From positions 1 through 52,490 of the forward strand of contig DEAT01000036.1 in the NCBI GenBank assembly GCA_002348265.1: 52,490 bases of DNA, read 5' to 3'. Positions 26,206-33,195 of this stretch are shown in pieces. The position numbers and the translations under genes were made by a program. The stretch's first letter is position 1; the number at the start of each line of letters is the position of its first letter. Below the pieces are notes generated by a model that saw only the letters and a program-made list of their open reading frames with translations, was not told the DNA's origin and searched no databases. This stretch comes from Gemmatimonadales bacterium UBA2975. GTDB taxonomy: Bacteria > Gemmatimonadota > Gemmatimonadetes > Longimicrobiales > Gaopeijiaceae.

Positions 26206-26238
26206 CGAGGAGAGGCGGGTTAGTGCCGCCTCTCCTCG
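26206..26238 (-). terminator. strong hairpin ending the HisC-like gene
   Basis: A perfect 13-bp inverted repeat (26206-26218 with 26226-26238, 7-nt loop) begins 7 nt beyond the stop codon of the HisC-like gene. The minus strand continues with AATACCAAATC, so the U-tract is poor. The stem is very GC-rich and may still terminate or protect the mRNA end. Confidence 0.65.
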
Positions 26239-26244
26239 CCAGGC

Positions 26245-27456
26245 TCAATCACCGGCACCAGCCGACATGGTCTTCATAATGTCTTCAAAGGCGTTCATGA
26301 AACGACCCATCTCGTCTTCGGTGCCGATCGATACCCTCAGATGGTCGAGCATTGGAGGGAAGTCGCGACCAACGGCAACGCCACGCTGGCGGAACGCCTG
26401 ACGGATCGGGGCGACTGTCTGACGCAGATTGACCATAAAGAAATTGGTCTGGGATGGAATACACTCGTATCCGAGACTCTCAAGGTCCGAGATCGTTTGC
26501 TCGCGCAAGCGCTTGTTGTGGACAAGCATGCGTTCTGCGGCCGGCTGGTCTTCCATGGACGCGACAGCTCCCCAGCGAGCTAGAGCGTTAACGGACCCCG
26601 TACTGTACGGCCGCATTTCTTGAATCATGTCAGGGGGCGCTATGGCGAAGCCGATTCGCATCGCGGCCATTCCATAAATTTTCGAGAAAGTTCGAGCGAT
26701 CACTACGCGACGCCCTTCTCGGACGTACTTGAGCGACTCTTCGTAGGCGGGGTCTTCAACGAAATGATGATAAGCTTCATCAATAAGTACCGGGATATCT
26801 TCCGGAATGTTGTCTAGAAGGTAGGAGATCTCATCTGCCGTCACGGTCACGCCGGTAGGGTTGTTCGGGTTGCACAGGTAGACGAATCCTACGTCGCGTG
26901 CGTTTCTGTTCGTTACATCGACCATTCTCTCGATGTTTTGCCGATAGTCCGCTTCAAGAGGGAGAAGCAGTGTTTCTGCATCGATTCCCGTTGCGTGGGA
27001 GTATACAGAGCCATACGAGGGTTCGACCCCTACGACTTTTTTGTCATGGGCTAGCCAAGTAAGACCGACTACATCCAGGATCTCACCGGACCCAGCACCT
27101 AGGAGGGTGTGGTCTCTTGGTACGTCGTGAGCTTCGGCAATACGTCGTTGGACGTCGTTGTCAGGATAACCGTACCGCATCGAGTACTTGAAGGCATACG
27201 TCATCGCCTCAAGCGCCTTTTCGGACGGTCCGAACGGGTTCTCGTTCGACGATAGGTGAGCTAACGCGTCGTACTCGTCGACGCGTGATTGAAGCGTGCG
27301 ATGCATTGGCGCTCCACCGGGTAGGTAGCGGATCCCACGATCTGCTGCCCTGCGAACGCGTGCTTCGGCCACTCGGGGTGTGACGCCCACCGTACCTAGT
27401 GCCGCGGCGGCGGTGACGCCACCTATAAAGTGCCTACGTGATACGTGACTACTCAT
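26245..27456 (-). CDS. Tat-exported HisC-like PLP aminotransferase
   Basis: Encodes 403 residues. A canonical twin-arginine motif (SRRHFIGG, 6-13) and an Ala-rich helix predict Tat export. The mature enzyme has the fold-type-I set: LSSNENPFGPS, N196 in CNPNNPTG, D226/Y229 in IDEAYHHF, PLP lysine K259 in TFSKIYGMAAM, and R267 just after. This most resembles histidinol-phosphate aminotransferase. The cytosolic HisC role is unlikely for an exported protein. A periplasmic amino-acid transaminase is inferred. AGGAGGG precedes the start at good spacing. A strong hairpin follows the stop codon. Confidence 0.85.
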   Translation of the reverse strand: MSSHVSRRHFIGGVTAAAALGTVGVTPRVAEARVRRAADRGIRYLPGGAPMHRTLQSRVDEYDALAHLSSNENPFGPSEKALEAMTYAFKYSMRYGYPDNDVQRRIAEAHDVPRDHTLLGAGSGEILDVVGLTWLAHDKKVVGVEPSYGSVYSHATGIDAETLLLPLEADYRQNIERMVDVTNRNARDVGFVYLCNPNNPTGVTVTADEISYLLDNIPEDIPVLIDEAYHHFVEDPAYEESLKYVREGRRVVIARTFSKIYGMAAMRIGFAIAPPDMIQEMRPYSTGSVNALARWGAVASMEDQPAAERMLVHNKRLREQTISDLESLGYECIPSQTNFFMVNLRQTVAPIRQAFRQRGVAVGRDFPPMLDHLRVSIGTEDEMGRFMNAFEDIMKTMSAGAGD

Positions 27457-27654
27457 TATGCTTACCCTCCTGACTGTCTCATGCCCGACGGCTCGGGTCC
27501 CATCTTCTCAGAATCCGGCGTCGGCGTCGGTTGCGCAACCGGAAGCATGTAACTCGTCCTCAACGGATCGAGCTGAGGTGCTCACATTTCTGATATCGAT
27601 CTTGTTGGGCTTCGGCTTGATCGAGTACCAACCCCCCTGATTTTTTGTCTTCTA

Positions 27655-28191
27655 TTACCAGAGAATAGCTTGATAACCGTCTTGTTGGAGGACGGTCATG
27701 GCGGTCATTGCGCTCAGAGCGAGCTGAACACCGGGTAACAACTGGTGTTCCGAGATGTTTCGGGATCCTGCTGTCTGCCCACAAAGAATGATTTGCCCTC
27801 CTCCAGCTATGATTTCTGCGATCAGCTCCTTGTTCGGATTGTCGACACCGTGCCTCGTTCGATAATGCTCGTCTGTGAGCAATTCGAGTGACGCAGCTCC
27901 ATGCACCACTCCCGCTACTCGAACATTCTCACGCGGCACCCCCGCGCGAGCATGCATGTTAAGGTACCGCGCCATGGTGTTAAGGCTTCGGTTCTGCTGG
28001 TCGGGATTCCCTGCTGGAGCTCTGAGTTCGAAGATCGCTTTATACTGCCGATCCATCGGCGTCTGAAATGTTGGATTTGCAACTGGAAACGTAGGTCCGC
28101 CAGCGTTCACTATTGGACCGGTGGAGGACTGGCCATACGCAGAACCAGTAATAGCTGCGATTAATGAAAATGTTATTGAGCTGGTACGCAT
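27655..28191 (-). CDS. secreted DsrE/DsrF-like protein
   Basis: Encodes 178 residues from ATG 28191. The frame extends to 28311, but the added residues are low-complexity and lie inside the neighbouring gene. A signal peptide (about 1-20, ending GSAYGQ) precedes a DsrE-like fold with RVAGVVHGAASLELL and a single conserved cysteine C137 in ILCGQTAG. Cytosolic DsrE proteins carry sulfur on that cysteine. A secreted relative may act in thiol or metal chemistry, which is inferred. It is the last gene of the multicopper-oxidase operon, 4 nt after the ZIP-like gene. Confidence 0.75.
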   Translation of the reverse strand: MRTSSITFSLIAAITGSAYGQSSTGPIVNAGGPTFPVANPTFQTPMDRQYKAIFELRAPAGNPDQQNRSLNTMARYLNMHARAGVPRENVRVAGVVHGAASLELLTDEHYRTRHGVDNPNKELIAEIIAGGGQIILCGQTAGSRNISEHQLLPGVQLALSAMTAMTVLQQDGYQAILW

Positions 28192-28195
28192 GTGA

Positions 28196-28831
28196 CTATC
28201 CGTGGTGACGGTGATGATTATCTGTAGAGTGGTCGTGGTCGTGTCTTCCTTGGTGGAAGACAACGTGTATAAGTGATCCACTGACGAATGCTTGGTAGAG
28301 AGCAGCGCCATCCCCTTCTAGGCCGCTGAGGAATTCTGATCCGAGGCTGTACCCTGTTAGTGTCGCGAGCACCAAAAATCCTATTCCTGCCGCTGCCTTT
28401 GTGGTACCGAAGCGCGGAAAGATTAGCCACCAAATGACCAAACTCATCGGGATTCGATGTAGCATAATTGCGGCTACTAAGGGGGTATCTGGAGGGGTTA
28501 CTCCCGGGGTGATCGCGGCGCCTTCCAAAAGAGCGTGTAACGCTAGTCCGGATAGTCCGGCCGCTATAGCGAGGTTGTCAGTTTCGTCGGCCATACTCTG
28601 AAAGGCTCGCTCTACGAAAATGGGTAGAATCACCCCACACGTAACGGCCAGGATCAGGAGGGCGTTTTGTTCTTCCCACGAGTGAGGCAGAACCTGCCAG
28701 CCGACGAGAATTGGTACGGCTAAGTACACGAATTTGTCGAACGTCTCCACAGCCGATGGCCGATCGTGCAGCAAGTGATACAGCACCGGTGCAAGGAGCG
28801 GCGCAAAAGCTACCGCGATGAGATATCCCAT
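28196..28831 (-). CDS. divergent ZIP-like metal transporter with His-rich tail
   Basis: Encodes 211 residues and about seven membrane helices. The helix-IV/V metal motifs of ZIP transporters are recognisable but reduced: ALHALLEG (H99, E103) and MLHRIPMS (H125). These parallel HNxxDG and HExPHE. The C-terminus is a short His-rich tail (HDHDHSTDNHHRHH, 197-210) that could bind Zn, Cu or Fe. The length is shorter than most ZIPs (about 250-300). Substrate and direction are unknown. It starts 10 nt after the amidohydrolase gene in a four-gene operon headed by the multicopper oxidase. Confidence 0.65.
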   Translation of the reverse strand: MGYLIAVAFAPLLAPVLYHLLHDRPSAVETFDKFVYLAVPILVGWQVLPHSWEEQNALLILAVTCGVILPIFVERAFQSMADETDNLAIAAGLSGLALHALLEGAAITPGVTPPDTPLVAAIMLHRIPMSLVIWWLIFPRFGTTKAAAGIGFLVLATLTGYSLGSEFLSGLEGDGAALYQAFVSGSLIHVVFHQGRHDHDHSTDNHHRHHG

Positions 28832-28841
28832 TAGTACGCCG

Positions 28842-30254
28842 TCAGCGCACTCCGACTAACCCGCGGATCGACTCAATCAAAAGTTCCGAGTCCCAGCCGA
28901 TTCCATGTCGAAAGACGATTTCGGTAGCGTGTAAGTTACGGACGGTTTCCAGGTCTGCGTCTATCACCACAAGGTCCGCAATCTTTCCCACTTCGATGGA
29001 CCCGACCTCATCGTCGATTCCAAGCACCTTGGCACCGTTGAGGCTCATGATCTGAACTACTTTCTCGGGAGAGAAACCAGCCTCTAAGAGGAGTTCGTAG
29101 TTGCGCTGGTCACCGTAGCCGGGAGGCGCAGCGCCGTAACCGGTAGGATCGACACCGGCTGCTAACACACCACCAGCGTCGACAAACGCCCGCTCGTATT
29201 CCATGGCTTTGGCGAACACAGCTGGGTCAATCGCACCTTGACCGGCGCGACGATTTATCGCGATCTCACGAACTTCCTCGGCGATTTCCGGCGCGAGTAC
29301 GTCGTAGATCCGTTCCTCAATTGGTTGACGGCCGGCGACCGAAATCTCGTATACCACGAGCGTCGATGTCATGGCGACGTCGTTGTCGATCATATCTTTA
29401 AACGTAGCCTGGACCTCAGGACCATTCACATCGAGGTTCGCATAATTGCTTCGAAAGCCCGCCGGGCATTCATCTGGCTGTTTGTTGGGGTCGTATTCGG
29501 AATTCGCGAAAAGCCCGTGTTCTAGATTGTCGATGCCTAGCGCAACAGCTTCCCGATATCCTACCGAACAAAGGTGTGCTGTGACTTTTACGCCATGTGC
29601 GTGGGCCTCCTCAATCGCGGCTCCTAGCTCTGCCCTCGATATCCAAGTGTAAGCCTTGAACCACGACACTCCCTCCTCGGCCCAGTATCGGACTACTCGA
29701 CGGGCTTGTTCTGGTCCCTCTAACCGAGTCATTGTCTGCGGGCCTTGCTCTCCGGTCAGGTAAGGTCCCGTGGCGAACATTGTTGGCCCAATAACCCGGC
29801 CTGCTTCGATTTCGCGCTGCAGGTTCAGCTCAGCGTAGGGCTGCTGTGCACCTGTAGTGCGGATGGTTGTCACTCCCGACGCGAGGTAAAGCCGGGAACC
29901 GGAGAAGGACAGCTGGGCTGCTCTCCCGTTTCCTCCAGTGTAATAAGAGTGGTTATGCAATCCGACTAAGCCGGGAATGACCGTTTTGCCTGACGCGTCA
30001 AATATGTTGGCATTAGCAGGAATGCGAATCGACCCGGAGGCTCCCACGGCGGTGATCCGGTCTCCCTCGATCAGGATTGTCTGATCTGTCATTGAGGGCG
30101 AACCCGTGCCGTCGATCACAGTGGCATGTGTCAGGGCAATTGTCCCTTGAGGTATCGCCACGAACTGACTGGACTCTTGTGCGATGATCGGAGCGAAGCT
30201 TGCGAGTAACGTGAGTATCAGTGCTGGAGTGGAGCGAGATAGAATCGATTTCAT
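28842..30254 (-). CDS. secreted metal-dependent amidohydrolase
   Basis: Encodes 470 residues with a signal peptide (about 1-25). The amidohydrolase-superfamily metal site is complete: H100 and H102 in GLHNHS, a probable carboxylated lysine K200 in WFKAYT, H227 in VTAHLC, H246 in NLEHGL and D369 in AAGVDPTG. These suggest a binuclear (Zn) imidazolonepropionase/prolidase-like hydrolase acting outside the cytoplasm, perhaps on small amides or dipeptides. The substrate is unknown. AAGGAA precedes the start. It overlaps the multicopper oxidase gene by ATGA, so the two are coexpressed. Confidence 0.88.
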   Translation of the reverse strand: MKSILSRSTPALILTLLASFAPIIAQESSQFVAIPQGTIALTHATVIDGTGSPSMTDQTILIEGDRITAVGASGSIRIPANANIFDASGKTVIPGLVGLHNHSYYTGGNGRAAQLSFSGSRLYLASGVTTIRTTGAQQPYAELNLQREIEAGRVIGPTMFATGPYLTGEQGPQTMTRLEGPEQARRVVRYWAEEGVSWFKAYTWISRAELGAAIEEAHAHGVKVTAHLCSVGYREAVALGIDNLEHGLFANSEYDPNKQPDECPAGFRSNYANLDVNGPEVQATFKDMIDNDVAMTSTLVVYEISVAGRQPIEERIYDVLAPEIAEEVREIAINRRAGQGAIDPAVFAKAMEYERAFVDAGGVLAAGVDPTGYGAAPPGYGDQRNYELLLEAGFSPEKVVQIMSLNGAKVLGIDDEVGSIEVGKIADLVVIDADLETVRNLHATEIVFRHGIGWDSELLIESIRGLVGVR

Positions 30255-32605
30255 TCGAGTGTTCCTTCTACGTCAAAGACGAATTTCATGCCGGACTCTA
30301 GGTGCTCGGCTATGTGACAATGCACCATCCAGCTACCAGGGTTTGTGAGTTCGAGGAGGATGTCGGTAGTTGAGCCTGCCGGCAACAGCACTGTGTCTTT
30401 CCATACCATGTTCTCGTTGCGAACGCCGTTCTGTTCAAGCACTAGAAACCGCTGGCCGTGGATATGGAGTGGGTGCTGCATAGCATGAAATGCGGATCGG
30501 TCGTTCGTTACTCGGATCCTAACGACATCCCCGACCTGAAAGCGCCAGTCAATTTCTTTGTTCTCCGCCCCGGTGGAAGGGTCTTGGAGAACCCAAGAAA
30601 CTTCGTTTCCGCTCGTTGCCCAGTTCATAATGGGCATTGTGCCAGTCCATTCAACCGGGTTGAAATATACCCAGTCTAGATTCATAGACTGTTCGACTAC
30701 CATAGGAAGGTTTTCGACCTTTAGGCTCATGACGAGTTCTAGGTCGGGAGGCGCATTGAATAGGTGGCGATACTTATCTATGTCGGTAACCACATCCTCG
30801 TGGGTGCGGAGCGTTTCGAATGCGCGCGTGCCATTAACGGCTCCGTTTGTTGAGAGAGATGTGGCCCTGCTCGGATTCTCTGCACCGTCGGGGTTGGCTC
30901 CCGCAACGGTCACACGACCCAAGATGGTCTCCTCTTCTAAAAAGAGTCCTTGGCGGTGATTGATCCCCTGAACGCGGTTTACTAGGGACCAAGTCCCGCC
31001 TTCAGGAAACAGGACTTCTACCGTGTATCGCTCAGCCGGAGCGAGAACGATGCTCTCGGCAAGGGATTCGCGCTCGAAGCGACTCACGTCGGAACCCACA
31101 ACCTTGATCGGGAGCGCGATTTCGTTGTCGGTGTTCGTAGGACGGAAGGATAGGTTGAAGGTCCTCGTGTTTGACGCGTTGGTGAAGTGGAATCGCACCA
31201 CGTCACCGGCAGTAACCTCTAGTCCGTATTCTGGCTCTCCGTTTGTGAGGAAGACGTTTCCAAACCTACCCATAAGCATGTAATTCGCCGACTCATTACC
31301 GAAAGGCACGAACTCTTCTGGCCCTAGAAGCAAGTCGTCGAGCATTACTATTTCTTCGTGCGCTACAGTGTTGTAGTACCCACTTTCTATTGGCTCTACG
31401 ACCATATTGCCGGCGAGCCCGAGTTCCTGCTGGATATCTTCACGGTGGTGTGGGTGATACCAGTAGACACCTGGATCAGGGAAGTAGAGCTGATACTGGA
31501 AAGTCTCTCCTGGCAGAACGGGATCCTGCGTAAGCCCCGGCACCCCGTCATATCGGTTGTCCAACCGAAGCCCGTGCCAGTGTATGGCGGTTGGCATTGA
31601 AGTCTCGTTTCTAAAGTTCACGAAGATCCGAGTGGCCTCCGTAACCTCTAGAAGTGGCCCAGGGATTTGTTGGTTGAATGCCAACATGGCCAGCTCTCGG
31701 TTGCCGACCGTCTTTCTCACAAAGCCTGCTTCAAGGTCGAGTGTACCCCCATCCGGAAGCTGGATCACTTCACTGGGGATTGCCTCGGGAAGTCCTGATG
31801 CATCGGTCTTGAGGAGCATCGGAGAGATGGAAGGACGAACCGACATTACACCAGGGAGCATCGGAATACCCTCGTAAGTCGGAGGCAAGACCCATGATTT
31901 ACCGCTGTTGCCCATCTGCTCTCCCATGTTCGGGGAGAGAGGCCCGTTGTGCCTCACCCCTTCTTCCGCTGAGGGAGCCAGCGCCATTAGATCATGCGCT
32001 TCCATACGACTTGACGGTGATCTGCCCCTCAAGATGAGCGGTCCTCTGCGTTCGGTTACATCACCGTTAGCTTCTGCAGTGATCCACACGAGGTACTTGT
32101 TAAACGCGACCTCACCCAACTGGTTGAGCCCGTTGGTGACTTCCCCGAGTCTGACCACAGGATCTAGCGCGAGCGGGGTCGCCCATGCGACGAATGCGCT
32201 ATATGGGCCTAGTGCCGACGGATTTGGAAGACTGCCGATCCACGCTGTCAGGGCGTGGCGATGCCGCCCGTCAGCTGTAACGGTTACCCCGTAGGGAGAC
32301 CACGGTCGGCGCAACTCGATAACGCCCGTGGCTTCAGCCCCCCGGGTCGTTGAGAAGAGGTCAATACAGTTTAGGTCCGACGCCGGTCGGTCCAGTGACG
32401 ATGCCCTCTCAGTAGCTGATTGTGGTGTCGCCGCGAAGGGAGAGACGCCGGTTGCGGAAGGTCTGTCAGCACAGACTTCGGAAACGCCAGGGATCTGAGC
32501 TGGGATGTCCTGGGACATCCCCGTGATGAGAGTCGTTACCACGGCGCTGACTAAGCTGGCTCGGTGGCGTGTACAATTGCTGCGGCGTGCAGTTTTGAGA
32601 AGCAT
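30251..32605 (-). CDS. multicopper oxidase with a 290-residue N-terminal extension
   Basis: Encodes 784 residues. A signal-like N-terminus precedes an extra domain (about 90-200) with beta-rich SAFVAWATPLALDPVVRLGE, which looks like an Ig- or anti-sigma-like sandwich. The cupredoxin part (about 285-784) has all copper ligands: HWHG (342-345), YHPHH (383-387), HPLHIHG (711-717) and HCHIAEHLESGM (762-773, C763 and axial M773). It should oxidise phenols, Cu(I), Mn(II) or Fe(II) in the periplasm. It heads a four-gene operon divergent from the Feo operon, so ferroxidase or cuprous oxidase roles are plausible. These are inferred from context. Confidence 0.92.
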   Translation of the reverse strand: MLLKTARRSNCTRHRASLVSAVVTTLITGMSQDIPAQIPGVSEVCADRPSATGVSPFAATPQSATERASSLDRPASDLNCIDLFSTTRGAEATGVIELRRPWSPYGVTVTADGRHRHALTAWIGSLPNPSALGPYSAFVAWATPLALDPVVRLGEVTNGLNQLGEVAFNKYLVWITAEANGDVTERRGPLILRGRSPSSRMEAHDLMALAPSAEEGVRHNGPLSPNMGEQMGNSGKSWVLPPTYEGIPMLPGVMSVRPSISPMLLKTDASGLPEAIPSEVIQLPDGGTLDLEAGFVRKTVGNRELAMLAFNQQIPGPLLEVTEATRIFVNFRNETSMPTAIHWHGLRLDNRYDGVPGLTQDPVLPGETFQYQLYFPDPGVYWYHPHHREDIQQELGLAGNMVVEPIESGYYNTVAHEEIVMLDDLLLGPEEFVPFGNESANYMLMGRFGNVFLTNGEPEYGLEVTAGDVVRFHFTNASNTRTFNLSFRPTNTDNEIALPIKVVGSDVSRFERESLAESIVLAPAERYTVEVLFPEGGTWSLVNRVQGINHRQGLFLEEETILGRVTVAGANPDGAENPSRATSLSTNGAVNGTRAFETLRTHEDVVTDIDKYRHLFNAPPDLELVMSLKVENLPMVVEQSMNLDWVYFNPVEWTGTMPIMNWATSGNEVSWVLQDPSTGAENKEIDWRFQVGDVVRIRVTNDRSAFHAMQHPLHIHGQRFLVLEQNGVRNENMVWKDTVLLPAGSTTDILLELTNPGSWMVHCHIAEHLESGMKFVFDVEGTLE

Positions 32606-32669
32606 GCCGTCATCTTCGCCGAGACATCGCTCAGAGGCAACGGCTCATTTGGCTTAGCCCTTCGGTCAA

Positions 32670-32699
32670 TTGACTGAAATCGCTGGCGGGAAGTAAATT
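32670..32699 (+). promoter_or_regulatory. candidate sigma70-type promoter of the feo operon
   Basis: TTGACT (32670-32675) and TAAATT (32694-32699) are separated by 18 bp. They lie 35-64 bp upstream of the feoA-like start at 32734. The -10 element overlaps the DtxR-type palindrome. TTGACT is part of the near-palindrome GGTCAATTGACT, which also offers a TTGACC on the opposite strand facing the oxidase operon. Confidence 0.5.
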
Positions 32700-32712
32700 A
32701 GGTGAGCCTAAT
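32697..32712. promoter_or_regulatory. DtxR/IdeR/MntR-type operator in the feo promoter
   Basis: ATTAGG (32697-32702) and CCTAAT (32707-32712) are exact reverse complements around TGAG. TTAGGTNAGCCTAA closely matches the left part of the DtxR/IdeR consensus TTAGGTTAGGCTAACCTAA. It sits at the likely -10 and start region of the feo operon. Binding of a Fe- or Mn-loaded repressor there would block transcription. The regulator gene is not in the window. Confidence 0.65.
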
Positions 32713-32733
32713 ATACTGCTTTCTGGTCCGAAG

Positions 32734-33195
32734 ATGTTCGATCCTGCCCTTGCTCTATTGCTATTCGCTGTTTTCACCGTTTTGGTCATGCTCGCACTGT
32801 GGCCGAAACGGGGAGTCTACGCGCGCTTGAGCCGGATGGCGGACATGAGCGAGAGGGTATTGCTTGAGGATCATGTCGTAGCTGGCAATGTGACGGTGGG
32901 TCTGCTACCGGAAACGGAGAGTGCTGACGGGCCAGTTAGCACTCTGCTCCATGTGAATCCGGGTGCGTCTGCAAAGGTCGTCGGTATTTCACAGGCATGC
33001 CAAGGTTCACAACGTCGTCGCCTTCTGGATCTCGGTGTTGTTCCTGGCACAACTGTCGACGTGGTTTTTGAGAGCGCGGCTGGTGACCCAGCAGCCTATA
33101 ACATTCGGGGGGCCTTGATTGCCCTCCGTCGTGAACAGGCAGACTGGATTCAGGTTGAGTTTGACCGTAACGCTTCGAGCGAAGAGGCGTTGTGA
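32734..33195 (+). CDS. membrane-anchored FeoA-domain protein (DtxR-derived)
   Basis: Encodes 153 residues. One N-terminal helix (4-23, LALLLFAVFTVLVML) leads to RLSRMADMSERVLLED, then a short linker and an SH3-like FeoA domain (about 77-143, RRRLLDLGVVPGT). Membrane-anchored DtxR-family proteins in some phyla have the same helix, a winged helix starting at RVLLED, and an FeoA domain. Here the winged helix and dimerisation domain appear to be missing. It probably interacts with FeoB, whose gene overlaps its stop codon (GTGA/TGATG). No clear Shine-Dalgarno is seen. Confidence 0.8.
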   Translation: MFDPALALLLFAVFTVLVMLALWPKRGVYARLSRMADMSERVLLEDHVVAGNVTVGLLPETESADGPVSTLLHVNPGASAKVVGISQACQGSQRRRLLDLGVVPGTTVDVVFESAAGDPAAYNIRGALIALRREQADWIQVEFDRNASSEEAL

